From Caldifarciminota bacterium (GTDB lineage: Bacteria; Hydrothermota; Hydrothermia; LBFQ01), in the NCBI GenBank assembly GCA_027003075.1, contig JALWYV010000016.1, positions 1 through 64,000 on the forward strand: a stretch of DNA of 64,000 nt, given 5' to 3'. Position numbers and translations under genes: made by a program. The notes beneath the pieces were generated by a model, which saw only the letters and a list, made by a program, of their open reading frames with translations, did not search any database and was not told the origin of the DNA. Of this stretch, positions 25,310 through 33,918 are shown piece by piece (positions within the stretch are counted from its first letter, which is position 1; each line of letters starts with the position of its first letter).

Positions 25310-26377
25310 TTATATCGGTACTAACATGTTTATAAGAACCGAGAGCAACCTTTTTGCGCTTTCCCGATCCGTTGCGTTAACCTCTATAACAATATCCTCC
25401 GGGACTCCCAGTTTCATGGCAATATCCTTCAGGGATAGGCTGTTATCCAGATCACGCTTTGTAACGCCCACGATAAACGGGACATCGTACTTTTCCCTGA
25501 AGGTGCTGAGCATCCTCGCAGCCTCCTCCAGTCTATCGGGATCGCTGCCGTCAACGAGGAATATGTACCCGGATGCTCCCTTCATCAACTCATCCCACAT
25601 GAACGAGAAACGACTCTGCCCCGGAGTTCCGAACAAGTGGACGAGTGTACCCTTTAACTCCACTATGCCCAGATCCATTGCTATAGTAGTTGTAGGTTTA
25701 CCTATATCCACGCTGCTCCTCTCATCCGTATTCACCGGAAGAACGGTGGAAAGGGTCTTAACCATAGTAGTTTTACCTGCGCCCACAAGTCCGGTTATAA
25801 CTACCTTTAACCTGCTCACTTCTTTCTCCTTTGGTTTAACGTATCCCTCAATTTCCATGAGGGTAAGGTAATTCCTGACCATACTTAAACTCAGGCCAGT
25901 TACTTCGCTTATTCTACGGCTGCTTGCACCTTTTAAAAGGAGGGATCGGGAAGTTTCTATAAACTCCCGTAAATACTCCGGTACAATATTCGCGTCTATA
26001 GTGTGATTAACCAGTACGTACTCCACGTCAGGGGAAACTATCTCTACCGGATTTATTTGCTCTTCTTTTTCATCCTTCTCTTCCTTAAAAGCGTCAAAAC
26101 CGAATACGAAGGTGATAAGGTCTATATCTACGTCCCTGATATCGTGGCTCCCGGAAAAGTACTTAAACTCCCCCTCATTTATCCCGCTTAGGATATGGTA
26201 CATGAGTCTGGCAACAAACACCGGTACACCGTTCAGATGTATACCGGTGATACTATTTCTCCGTAGATATATCCTCACCTCCCCTCCCGCGAAGTCTATC
26301 ACAATTATCCCCTCCTTATCCCCCACTCTCTGGAGGAAGCCCATTAGATCTATATCTTTTAACGCTCCATGGAGCAT
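25310..26377 (-). CDS. DUF4388-like / winged-helix / small GTPase fusion
   Basis: 355 residues in three parts. Residues 1-100 resemble DUF4388 (PatA-like N-terminal domain), beginning L-H-G-A-L-K-D-I-D-L-M-G-F-L. Residues about 130-185 look like a helix-turn-helix (I-S-E-V-T-G-L-S-L-S-M-V-R-N-Y-L). Residues 188-355 are a Ras-like GTPase of the MglA/Gtr-like type: Walker A G-L-V-G-A-G-K-T-T (196-204), switch I P-T-T-T-I-A-M-D (228-235), F-G-T-P-G-Q (249-254) and the base-recognition T-K-R-D (306-309). TACAAT near 26399-26404 and an AGGGAGG site give it a short conventional leader. It leads the operon with the Roadblock and protoglobin genes. Confidence 0.85.
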   Translation of the reverse strand: MLHGALKDIDLMGFLQRVGDKEGIIVIDFAGGEVRIYLRRNSITGIHLNGVPVFVARLMYHILSGINEGEFKYFSGSHDIRDVDIDLITFVFGFDAFKEEKDEKEEQINPVEIVSPDVEYVLVNHTIDANIVPEYLREFIETSRSLLLKGASSRRISEVTGLSLSMVRNYLTLMEIEGYVKPKEKEVSRLKVVITGLVGAGKTTMVKTLSTVLPVNTDERSSVDIGKPTTTIAMDLGIVELKGTLVHLFGTPGQSRFSFMWDELMKGASGYIFLVDGSDPDRLEEAARMLSTFREKYDVPFIVGVTKRDLDNSLSLKDIAMKLGVPEDIVIEVNATDRESAKRLLSVLINMLVPI

Positions 26378-26618
26378 TTTTAACCTCCCTTGCCATCAAA
26401 AATTGTACAGGGGATCATACTCATTTGCAACACATATTTATAACCCAACAAAATCTGGTTAAAATTCCAGAACCCTGCACAATTTCATTAAAACAGTTTA
26501 ATAACCCAATTTTTACAATATTTTAGCGTTAAATTTTTTACATGGTCAAAAATTTGCCTCTCGGATGAAAGTCCCATCGGTTGCCTCCAACGTGCCGTAA
26601 GCCTTAAAATATAACCTC
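26378..26618 (+). promoter_or_regulatory. AT-rich divergent promoter region
   Basis: 241 bases without a gene, between the GTPase operon (left) and the PBP4-like gene (right). About 26430-26580 is far richer in A/T than the rest of the window. A minus-strand TACAAT (near 26399-26404) and a plus-strand TAAAAT (26605-26610) mark the two promoters. I found no clear inverted repeat that would identify an operator. Confidence 0.5.
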
Positions 26619-27785
26619 GTGTTTTTGATACTGGGGTACTTCTCCGAAGTGTGGTTGAGGGAAGGGACGTGCGAACCTGTAAGGCTACGCAACGAGACCG
26701 AGTACGTCGTTCCCGCTTCAACCCTTAAGTCAATATGGGCGGTGGTTTTGCTCAACGAACTGGGGGCGAATTACCGTATTCCCACTTATGTGGCAACGAA
26801 GGGCAACGCTCTCGTCCTCCGTTTCACGGGGGACCCGACCTTGTCCTTCAGGGAACTGGACTCTATAGTATCCGCGAAAGTTTCCCGGATGAGGGGGAAA
26901 AGCGTGTACGTCCTCATATCCTTTCCCCCATGGGGAGACAGGTACGGTTACGGCTGGGCATGGGACGATATAAAGTTTCGCAGGGTTTCCCCCATTACGA
27001 CGGTATCCATAAACGGCGGGGTGGTCAGATCCGATACCCTCCTCGGCATAAGGGTAGACACGTCCCTCGCTGTGGACTCGGTGATATTTCTGGATACCGT
27101 CGCCTTTATACCGAGGAAAGTTTACAGATATTCCGATCCCCTGTCCTTCGTGAAGTACGTGGTTAGAAGGGCGATTCTCAAAGCAGAGAAGAGGCCCAGA
27201 ATAGAGGTGCAGGAGAGCAGGGCGTTCTCCTTTAAGGGCCTGAAGGTTGACACCGTTTACAGCCCTCCCCTTAAGAGCATGCTCCGTCCTATTCTGACGT
27301 ACAGCATAAACTTCTCAATGGACATGGTGGTGGCCCACTACTCCGGCGGTATAACTAAGGCCGGTAGGTACCTGAGGAGGTTCATGGGGAACCTCGGTAT
27401 GGACACCACGGCGTACGTGTTTGACGGATCCGGTTTATCCCGTTATAACCTCATAAGGGCTATAGATGCGGTGTACCTTGTATGTGCGGGTACGAGGGGA
27501 ATAGAGGATGTGGTTAAAGAGGTCCTACCCTCTCCGGGAAGGGGTACCCTGAAGAGGAGACTTGTGGAGTTCAGCGAGATGGTCCACGCGAAAACAGGTA
27601 CGCTATTCGGCGTCTCCGCCCTGCTCGGTTTCTATACCGGGTGCAACGACCGGTACGTCTTTGGCATATACGTCCAGAACTCCCCGATAACACGCCATTC
27701 CCGGGACTTTATAGACTCCCTGGTAGTGTGGAGTAGTGGCGGAAAAGACTGTTTAACCGTAAAAAAGGAGGAAAGTAAGAGATGA
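26619..27785 (+). CDS. dacB: D-alanyl-D-alanine carboxypeptidase/endopeptidase, PBP4 (S13) family
   Basis: 388 residues. Penicillin-binding motifs are in order: A-S-T-L-K (SxxK nucleophile, near 33-37), D-G-S-G-L-S-R-Y-N (SxN-type, near 270) and H-A-K-T-G-T-L (KTG, near 325). The enzyme trims or cleaves peptidoglycan peptides in the periplasm. It is shorter than classical PBP4 (about 450-480) and seems to have reduced insert domains. The GTG at 26619 is supported by TAAAAT at 26605-26610, 8 nt upstream; the resulting M-F-L-I-L-G-Y-F-S is a very short signal. It overlaps the DUF3108 gene by 4 nt. Confidence 0.88.
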   Translation: MFLILGYFSEVWLREGTCEPVRLRNETEYVVPASTLKSIWAVVLLNELGANYRIPTYVATKGNALVLRFTGDPTLSFRELDSIVSAKVSRMRGKSVYVLISFPPWGDRYGYGWAWDDIKFRRVSPITTVSINGGVVRSDTLLGIRVDTSLAVDSVIFLDTVAFIPRKVYRYSDPLSFVKYVVRRAILKAEKRPRIEVQESRAFSFKGLKVDTVYSPPLKSMLRPILTYSINFSMDMVVAHYSGGITKAGRYLRRFMGNLGMDTTAYVFDGSGLSRYNLIRAIDAVYLVCAGTRGIEDVVKEVLPSPGRGTLKRRLVEFSEMVHAKTGTLFGVSALLGFYTGCNDRYVFGIYVQNSPITRHSRDFIDSLVVWSSGGKDCLTVKKEESKR

Positions 27786-28441
27786 TAGCACCACTTTTAT
27801 TCCTATCAAGACCGGAGACTCTGGTATTTGAGGCCAGATTCGGCCCGTTCAAGGCCGGCAGGCTATACCTTATAAGCTCCGGTAAAACCACGTGGAAAGG
27901 GAAATCCGCCTACAGGTTCAAACTTATAGCCGACGGCGGTGTCCCTTTCTATCCCATAAAGGATACGATGCTCAGCATAACCGATACCTCCCTCAAACCC
28001 CTGTTGTACAAGAAGGTTCAACACGAGGGGAACTATCACTACTGGGGATGGATAGCCTACGACCACTACATCGGCTCGGCCCTCTACAGTAACGGCAGGA
28101 GAGTTAAGATACCGAAGGGGAGCCTTGACCCCCTGAGCCTCGTATACGTAGCCCGAACCCTTGACTTTGATAAACGGAAGGAGTACGCCTTCCCATACCA
28201 CGTGGACTACATAACGGAGACGGTCAGGATACGGCTGGTGGGCAGGGAGAAGGTAAAGACGCCTCTCGGCACGTACGACTGCTGGGTCGTGAAGCCCATA
28301 ATGAAATCGGGAAAAAACGTATTCGGCGGCAAGGGAGGAATGCGAATATGGATAGACCGAAAGACCCGTACACCAGTTAAGGTTGAGGCGAAGATGATCT
28401 TCGGTAAGGCTGTTGGAGTGTTGGTGAGGAAAGTGCCTTAG
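27782..28441 (+). CDS. DUF3108 domain protein
   Basis: 219 residues. The pattern F-E-A-R-F-G-P-F-K-A-G-R-L at the start, repeated strands, and G-T-Y-D-C-W-V-V-K-P near the end fit DUF3108, a periplasmic beta-rich family of unknown function common in diderm bacteria. The N-terminus M-I-A-P-L-L-F-L-S is a minimal signal. It overlaps the PBP4-like gene by 4 nt, so an envelope role next to peptidoglycan turnover is plausible. Confidence 0.72.
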   Translation: MIAPLLFLSRPETLVFEARFGPFKAGRLYLISSGKTTWKGKSAYRFKLIADGGVPFYPIKDTMLSITDTSLKPLLYKKVQHEGNYHYWGWIAYDHYIGSALYSNGRRVKIPKGSLDPLSLVYVARTLDFDKRKEYAFPYHVDYITETVRIRLVGREKVKTPLGTYDCWVVKPIMKSGKNVFGGKGGMRIWIDRKTRTPVKVEAKMIFGKAVGVLVRKVP

Positions 28442-28839
28442 GAATGCTCTTCAACTATACCCTTTGCCCACTCGTAGACCTTGCCCGCTACCTCGTAGGC
28501 CTCTTCGTACTCCTCTTCGGAAACGGGGACGTAGTCGTCAGGATACCGGGTCGTGAAAGCGTATCGGGTCAGCGAAGGGGAGTTCAGAACATCCGGAGGC
28601 ATCGGTACATCCTCCTCTATCAGCACATCCACAAGATGCCCTATATCGTGGGTCTTAAATTTCCCAACCTTACCCTCCAGTCCAAGGATTATGACAACGG
28701 CCTTCAGAGACTTCTCCACGGCCTGCTGGAGCAGGAAAACTGCTATCCTACGATAACCCTTCTCCTCCATCACGGTGGCAGCCTCAAGGTCCTCCTTAGT
28801 GAACTGCAGCCACCTCCGGGCGTCTTCCTTCCTTCTCAT
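28438..28839 (-). CDS. HEPN-domain protein of a MNT-HEPN pair
   Basis: 133 residues, all helical. D-L-E-A-A-T-V-M and F-L-L-Q-Q-A-V-E-K-S-L-K-A are the HEPN helix signature, with T-R-Y-P-D-D-Y near 97-103. The HepT-type R-x4-H-x-Y ribonuclease motif is not evident, so a HepT-like toxin role is uncertain. It starts 44 nt inside the upstream nucleotidyltransferase gene, and such pairs often act as toxin-antitoxin modules. Its end overlaps the convergent DUF3108 gene by 4 nt. Confidence 0.82.
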   Translation of the reverse strand: MRRKEDARRWLQFTKEDLEAATVMEEKGYRRIAVFLLQQAVEKSLKAVVIILGLEGKVGKFKTHDIGHLVDVLIEEDVPMPPDVLNSPSLTRYAFTTRYPDDYVPVSEEEYEEAYEVAGKVYEWAKGIVEEHS

Positions 28840-29182
28840 ATATCACTACCCCCTCCCTGTGGGCATCGTAATATACCAGATAGGGAACGTCCTTCAACTC
28901 TTCAATCTTATCAGGCGACTGAACTATCACGTCCACGACCGCGTCCCTGTATATCCTCGCCTTGAGGAACTCAACGAGCAGTTTTCCTTCAACTCTCCTT
29001 CTATCCTCCGGCTTAATCCCCTCCTTAAGGACGAGGATATCGTAATCGCTGCCCTCTGTGTAGTCTCCCCTCGCCCTTGAGCCAAAGAGAACGATCCTGT
29101 CGGGGTCTATCTCCTTAACGATGACCTCAACTATCCGACGGAGGATCGAATCCTTCTCAAGTAAATCTCTACCATCTCTCAC
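28796..29182 (-). CDS. MNT-type minimal nucleotidyltransferase
   Basis: 128 residues with the pol-beta-fold motif G-S-R-A-R-G-D-Y-T-E-G-S-D-Y-D (G-S-x10-D-x-D, near 34-48) and a third acidic residue in A-V-V-D-V-I-V. MntA-type proteins neutralise HEPN toxins by adding AMP units to a Tyr. The start is GTG at 29182 with TAGAAT at 29190-29195, 7 nt upstream. The HEPN gene follows with a 44 nt overlap, giving MNT-then-HEPN order. Confidence 0.85.
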   Translation of the reverse strand: MRDGRDLLEKDSILRRIVEVIVKEIDPDRIVLFGSRARGDYTEGSDYDILVLKEGIKPEDRRRVEGKLLVEFLKARIYRDAVVDVIVQSPDKIEELKDVPYLVYYDAHREGVVIYEKEGRRPEVAAVH

Positions 29183-29221
29183 CGTCCCTATTCTAACGGC
29201 GAAAAGCCACTACCCTGATCT

Positions 29222-30292
29222 TCAGGTAGTCTCCCTGGCGATACCCATCTCCTTCGCCCTCGCCTTCAGGTCCGCCTCAAGGAGAGCCTCTATTATGGGG
29301 TCCAGCTCTCCGTTGAGTACCCCCTCAAGGTTGTATATGGTGAAGTTTATGCGGTGGTCCGTCACCCTGTTCTGGGGGAAGTTGTAGGTCCTTATCTTCT
29401 CAGAGCGGTCCCCGGAACCTACGTAAACCTTCCGGAGCTGTCTCAACTCCGCCTCTTTCTGGCTCTCGTAATACTCCCGCAGCCTCGCCTTCAGGATCCT
29501 CAGGGCCTTGGCCCTGTTCTGATGCTGGGACCTCTCGTCCTGCACCGTGACCACTATGCCCGTCGGTATGTGAGTTATGCGTACAGCCGACTCCGTCTTA
29601 TTCACGTGCTGGCCACCGGCACCGCCAGATCTGAAAGTGTCTATTTTCAGTTCGTCCGGCTTTATCTCCACCTCAACGTCCTCGTACTCCGGCAGCACCA
29701 CCACGGAGGCCGCGGAAGTATGGATCCTCCCGGAAGTTTCCGTTATCGGCACCCGCTGGACGCGGTGGACCCCTCCCTCAAACTTCAGGAGGCCGTAAGC
29801 CCCCTTCCCCTCAATCAGGAGGGTTATCTCCTTGTATCCGCCGAGGTCGCTCTCCGTAAAGTCGGTTATGGACGCCTTCCATCCTTTCCTCTCCGCAAAC
29901 TTTATATACATTCTGGCCAGGTCGGCTGCAAACAGAGCAGCCTCTTCGCCTCCCACACCGGCCCGTATTTCAAGTATGGCGTTTCCCTCATCCCGTGGAT
30001 CTCTCGGTATGAGCTCGTAGAATATCTTCTCATCCAGTTCCCTCGCTTCCTCCTCAAGCCTCTCCATCTCCGCCTCCAGTTCGGCGTCCCTTTCCTCCTG
30101 AAGGAGTTCCTTTATGGCCTCTATCTCACCCTCCACTTCCCGAAGCCGTCTTATCAACTCGGCCGCCCTTTTCAGATCACGGTACTCCTTAAGGAACTTC
30201 TGAAACTCCTCGTGGGTATAGTTTTGCGGATAGGCGACCTTTCTTTCCAGTTCCTCAAACCTTTCAAGGACCTCTTCGTACTGCCTCTTCAC
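29222..30292 (-). CDS. prfA: peptide chain release factor 1
   Basis: 356 residues, normal RF1 length. The catalytic loop [13 protein letters not shown] is present, as is [15 protein letters not shown] in the decoding domain. RF1 reads UAA and UAG and hydrolyses peptidyl-tRNA. It lies 4 nt downstream of the baeRF-like gene and is evidently co-transcribed with it. prmC, the usual partner that methylates the GGQ glutamine, is absent. Confidence 0.95.
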   Translation of the reverse strand: MKRQYEEVLERFEELERKVAYPQNYTHEEFQKFLKEYRDLKRAAELIRRLREVEGEIEAIKELLQEERDAELEAEMERLEEEARELDEKIFYELIPRDPRDEGNAILEIRAGVGGEEAALFAADLARMYIKFAERKGWKASITDFTESDLGGYKEITLLIEGKGAYGLLKFEGGVHRVQRVPITETSGRIHTSAASVVVLPEYEDVEVEIKPDELKIDTFRSGGAGGQHVNKTESAVRITHIPTGIVVTVQDERSQHQNRAKALRILKARLREYYESQKEAELRQLRKVYVGSGDRSEKIRTYNFPQNRVTDHRINFTIYNLEGVLNGELDPIIEALLEADLKARAKEMGIARETT

Positions 30293-30296
30293 GGCT

Positions 30297-31448
30297 CTAT
30301 ACCTTCACCTCCATCTTCCACCTCATTATGGCCACAACGCTGCGGTCTATAGCGTTACGAAGATCCTCCGTGTTCGCCACTTCAACCCTGCCTCCCATTC
30401 TGAGAACCTCTTCAACCAGTTTATCGGTTATATCGGGAGTAGGTACGACCACGTCCGTCCCGGCGGGGCACTCCCCCTCAAAGGAGAAGTAGCCGGAGGG
30501 GTGGCAAATGAACCCTTCATGGGAGAAGTCGGGATCTATTATCAAAGTATCCACGTTACCCATCATGGCCAGAAGGGTGGCCGGTCTCAGCCCCTTCACG
30601 GCCATTTCCAGCCCGAGAGCTTCGTTGAACCTTTTCAGGAGATCCTTTTCGTCCTCTATATCCAGTTCTCTGGTTTTGTCTATAACCGCCCTGTATACCT
30701 CGTTCTTGTTGGTTGGCCATGAGAGTTGAAGTTCCGCCCTGAACGTCCTCTTCACGTAAGTGTGCAACTTCTCAAGGACGAGGGGTACCATCTTCTCGTT
30801 GGGGGAGGAGAGGAAGAGATTATCAAAAGGCTCCTCTTTGTAGATCTTGAACAGGTAGTCTGCGACGGCTTTCGCGACCCGGTTGGCCTCCTCGGCTTTT
30901 AAGGCTTCCATGTTCTTGGCCCTGAGAGTACGGAAGACGGGCATGTCGGCGACAGAGGTCTTAAAGACCCCCGGTTTCTCCGCCACCTCCTCTATGTCCA
31001 GCTTATCCACGAGATGACGTATAGAGCGGGCATCCACCATGTAAACGTCTATCATGCCCTTGCTGAAGTTCGCGACGAGGTTCTTGCCGAAATCACTCTC
31101 TACGGCGTAAACGCCCAACTTGTAGGGCTGTATATCCACCACCAGCTCGTTCCTGAGTACGTAAGCCAGTTTGACCACCTCCCAGTAGTTCTCATCGCTC
31201 TTTGAGAATATCGCTATACCCCCAACGGGTATACCCTCGTCGCTCTCAAGGTTTTTGGGGTTCTCAAAAAACTCCTCTATCTTTTTGAAGTCTTCAAACA
31301 CGCTCTGAAGATGTTTGGGGTCCACCCCCTTCTCCTTCAGGAACTCCCTATAACGCTTTATCAGATCCTTTATCCGTATGAGATAGCGGGGTGGTCTGTC
31401 CGCTCTGTCGTCCGGCTGCAGGCTCAAATATACGCTCGTGTAGAACAT
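30297..31448 (-). CDS. bacterial archaeo-eukaryotic release-factor-like protein (baeRF)
   Basis: 383 residues that resemble the bacterial eRF1/Pelota-like (baeRF) families. It starts with a strand T-S-V-Y-L-S-L-Q-P and a helix ([15 protein letters not shown]), has a central domain with [15 protein letters not shown], and a C-terminal L7Ae-like half ([17 protein letters not shown]). Such proteins are predicted to act on stalled ribosomes or peptidyl-tRNA. Direct coupling to prfA (4 nt gap) fits a translation-release role. TAAAAT at 31457-31462 is 8 nt upstream of the ATG. The exact baeRF family number is uncertain. Confidence 0.68.
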   Translation of the reverse strand: MFYTSVYLSLQPDDRADRPPRYLIRIKDLIKRYREFLKEKGVDPKHLQSVFEDFKKIEEFFENPKNLESDEGIPVGGIAIFSKSDENYWEVVKLAYVLRNELVVDIQPYKLGVYAVESDFGKNLVANFSKGMIDVYMVDARSIRHLVDKLDIEEVAEKPGVFKTSVADMPVFRTLRAKNMEALKAEEANRVAKAVADYLFKIYKEEPFDNLFLSSPNEKMVPLVLEKLHTYVKRTFRAELQLSWPTNKNEVYRAVIDKTRELDIEDEKDLLKRFNEALGLEMAVKGLRPATLLAMMGNVDTLIIDPDFSHEGFICHPSGYFSFEGECPAGTDVVVPTPDITDKLVEEVLRMGGRVEVANTEDLRNAIDRSVVAIMRWKMEVKV

Positions 31449-31506
31449 AGGCGGGAATTTTACCGCCGAAACGGGGGTTTAATATACGACTTTAAAATTC
31501 GCACCC

Positions 31507-32622
31507 GTGAGAGGTACGAAGAAGGACTACTACGAGATCTTAGGTGTACCCCGGAACGCGACCAAAGAGCAGATAGACGCCGCCTTCGCAAAGCTGGCCA
31601 TGAAGTGGCATCCTGACAGGGTACCCCCGGAGAAGAAAGAGGAGGCAGAGAGGAAGTTCAAAGAGATAAGCGAGGCCTACTCCGTACTCTCCGATCCCGA
31701 AAAGCGTAAACTCTACGATATGGGCGTAGACCCGGAGAGCGGAATGCCCGGTGGGGGTACCGCCTACGACTTCTCCGGTATGGGCATAGAGGAGATACTG
31801 GAACAGATATTTGGCAGGAACTTCGGTGGGTTTGGAGGTTTCGGTTTTGAGGATATATTCGGGGACGTGTTCGGAGGAAGGAGGAGGGAGAAGGCCAGAG
31901 AGGAAGATCTGGACGTCCACGTTGATGTAGAGCTGAGTCTTGAGGAGATAGTAAAGGGTACCACACGGGAGATCCGATATACCAGAAGGGTCCTGTGTCC
32001 CACGTGCAAAGGGGAGGGTATAGTTAACCCCCGCACCTGTTCCGTATGCGGTGGGAGGGGAAGAGTACGTCAGCATCAGAGGACATTCTTTGGCGTTTTT
32101 GTAATGGAGAGAACTTGTCCTAACTGTAAAGGCACGGGTGTAAGCGGCGAGACCTGTTCCACGTGTGGGGGCAAGGGGTACGTGGAAGAAGAGGTTGAGA
32201 GGGAGTTCGCCATTCCTGCGGGGGTCTTAGGTGGTCAAAAGGTCGTTTACCGGAACATGGGTCACGTGGGGAGATACGGTACCGGACGCCTCGTTATACA
32301 CGTCAGAGAAAAACCCCATCCGAAGTACGAACGCAGAGATAGGGACGTCATATATACGGTGGAGATAGGACCGGCCCGGGCTGCCCTCGGTGGAGAGATT
32401 GAAATAACTGACCTTCGGGGGGAGAAGATCAGGGTGAAGGTACCGAGGGGAGTACAGCACGGTGAGATATTCGCCAGAGTGGAGGGACGGGGGATACCGG
32501 ATCCCAAAGGCGGGAAAGGGGGAGACCTCCTTATCAGGGCGAGAATAAAGGTGCCTACCAGACTCAGCCGTGAGGAGGAAGAACTGTACAGAAAGCTCCT
32601 GAAATTAGAAGGGCTGCCGTAG
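31507..32622 (+). CDS. dnaJ: chaperone DnaJ
   Basis: 371 residues. J domain 1-70 with W-H-P-D-R (HPD), Gly/Phe-rich linker about 95-125, zinc-finger domain about 150-220 with four C-x-x-C-x-G-x-G repeats (C-P-T-C, C-S-V-C, C-P-N-C, C-S-T-C), then the two C-terminal substrate-binding domains. It stimulates DnaK ATPase and delivers unfolded proteins. dnaK and grpE are not in the window. The start is GTG at 31507 with TAAAAT at 31493-31498, 8 nt upstream. Confidence 0.95.
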   Translation: MRGTKKDYYEILGVPRNATKEQIDAAFAKLAMKWHPDRVPPEKKEEAERKFKEISEAYSVLSDPEKRKLYDMGVDPESGMPGGGTAYDFSGMGIEEILEQIFGRNFGGFGGFGFEDIFGDVFGGRRREKAREEDLDVHVDVELSLEEIVKGTTREIRYTRRVLCPTCKGEGIVNPRTCSVCGGRGRVRQHQRTFFGVFVMERTCPNCKGTGVSGETCSTCGGKGYVEEEVEREFAIPAGVLGGQKVVYRNMGHVGRYGTGRLVIHVREKPHPKYERRDRDVIYTVEIGPARAALGGEIEITDLRGEKIRVKVPRGVQHGEIFARVEGRGIPDPKGGKGGDLLIRARIKVPTRLSREEEELYRKLLKLEGLP

Positions 32623-32632
32623 AATTGCCGGT

Positions 32633-32932
32633 ATGAACGTTTACATGGCCATACTGTTGGTTTCGGCCTCTATATCTCTTCTCGCACTTGCGGGGGCGGT
32701 GTGGTACCTGGTAATAAGGATATCCTTTACCCTGGACCGCATGCTACTCTCCATGGAGAGGATAGCGGACGATGCGGAGGAGACCTTCAAACGCATAAAC
32801 CGGCTGGCGGAGAGGATAGACAACACCCTTACCCCCATAGAGCGCATGATTCAGGGTATATCCGTCCTGAGCATGGCGGGGAAGTTACTTGGCTTCATCA
32901 TGGGACGCAGGGGAAAGGAGAGGGGCAGGTAA
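32633..32932 (+). CDS. DUF948-like membrane-anchored helical protein
   Basis: 99 residues: one N-terminal membrane helix (about 5-28) and a long amphipathic helix with regular hydrophobic spacing (T-L-D-R-M-L-L-S-M-E-R-I through L-T-P-I-E-R-M-I). This is the DUF948 layout, seen in short envelope-associated proteins of unknown function. TAGAAT at 32620-32625, overlapping the dnaJ stop, ends 7 nt before the ATG. Confidence 0.6.
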   Translation: MNVYMAILLVSASISLLALAGAVWYLVIRISFTLDRMLLSMERIADDAEETFKRINRLAERIDNTLTPIERMIQGISVLSMAGKLLGFIMGRRGKERGR

Positions 32933-32956
32933 CCACACACACCCACCCTTCCACTA

Positions 32957-32962
32957 TATAAT
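32957..32962 (+). promoter_or_regulatory. -10 box of the tRNA gene
   Basis: TATAAT, 11 nt before the mature tRNA 5' end, so only a few leader bases are transcribed. This independent promoter shows the same -10 sequence and spacing as those before the start codons of many protein genes here. Confidence 0.65.
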
Positions 32963-32973
32963 ATACACCTCAA

Positions 32974-33046
32974 GGGGCCGTAGCTCAATAGGCAGAGCAG
33001 CGGACTCATAATCCGTGGGTTGCAGGTTCGAGTCCTGCCGGCCCCA
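32974..33046 (+). tRNA. tRNA with CAU anticodon (Met elongator or Ile2)
   Basis: 73 nt cloverleaf. The acceptor stem pairs 32974-32980 with 33039-33045 (7 bp), with discriminator A at 33046. The D-arm has GCTC...GAGC, the anticodon stem GCGGA/TCCGT encloses loop CTCATAA (anticodon CAT), and the T-arm GCAGG-TTCGAGT-CCTGC is intact. CCA is not encoded. The sequence alone does not separate elongator Met from the lysidine-modified Ile2. It lacks the initiator features. A seven-T run follows at once and probably ends transcription. Confidence 0.95.
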
Positions 33047-33102
33047 TTTTTTTATGGACGTAAAAGTGTCCCCTTTACCGCAGTATAATACTGTTCCTTA
33101 CG

Positions 33103-33918
33103 ATGTATAAACGTATCTTTTTAACTCTGGCAATCGTCGGAGCGGGGGTCGCTCTGGCCTCCGGATGTGATAAGGACTTCTGTGAAGACTATCCGAACTC
33201 CGAATTCTGTTCCCCATCTCCACCGCCCCCTCCCCCATCGGATACGGTGAGGATATCCTGTTCGGATACGGGAAGGACAGGATACTTCCCCCTTGTCGTG
33301 GGAGCAGTATGGAACTATCACGTTTTTGAGGGTACCAGTCTGAACGATTCGGCTGATAGCGTTACGAACCCCACGGGGAACGTGTGGGACGAAAGCGTTA
33401 CCATGGCGGACGATTCTACGTGGGTAACCTCCTACATGGGAGGTCCGTACGACGGTCTGGAAGATACTGCTTACGTATTCCTCAGGAACGACACCCTCTA
33501 TATGCGGGTAATAAAAACCACTACCATAGGGGGAGGGGATCCCATAACCATAACGGCGGAGGCACCGTTCGCGTGGTACCCGCTCGTGAGCGGAGACAGC
33601 ATCTCCACAGACTGGGATACCCTACCACCGGCGGACTACGTGGGTGGTGACAGCATCCCGGACACCATAGAGTACAGGATAACTACCCTCGTTAAGGACA
33701 CCACGACCTATACGGTGGGTAGCGAAACCTTCTGTGCCCAGAAGGTGCAGTATAAGACCACGCTCCACGTTATAAATCTCGGAGCGACGATAGATCTGAA
33801 CTCCTACTTCTGGTGGACACCCTACGTGGGGGTGGTCAAACGCATAGAGCGCAATTTGAGGGATACGATGGGGACAAAATGGCTCCAGAAGGATCTGCAG
33901 AACTACACTATACCCTGA
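33103..33918 (+). CDS. exported lipoprotein, unknown function
   Basis: 271 residues. M-Y-K-R-I-F-L-T-L then a hydrophobic run ending A-L-A-S-G-C (Cys22) is a clear lipobox. A Cys-containing stretch and a run of prolines (about 40-46) form a linker, followed by a ~220-residue beta-rich, Thr/Asp-rich domain (F-P-L-V-V-G-A-V-W-N-Y-H near its start), typical of predicted surface lipoproteins. TATAAT at 33084-33089 lies 13 nt upstream of the ATG, the longest gap of this class. Its 3' end overlaps the next gene by 40 nt. Confidence 0.7.
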   Translation: MYKRIFLTLAIVGAGVALASGCDKDFCEDYPNSEFCSPSPPPPPPSDTVRISCSDTGRTGYFPLVVGAVWNYHVFEGTSLNDSADSVTNPTGNVWDESVTMADDSTWVTSYMGGPYDGLEDTAYVFLRNDTLYMRVIKTTTIGGGDPITITAEAPFAWYPLVSGDSISTDWDTLPPADYVGGDSIPDTIEYRITTLVKDTTTYTVGSETFCAQKVQYKTTLHVINLGATIDLNSYFWWTPYVGVVKRIERNLRDTMGTKWLQKDLQNYTIP

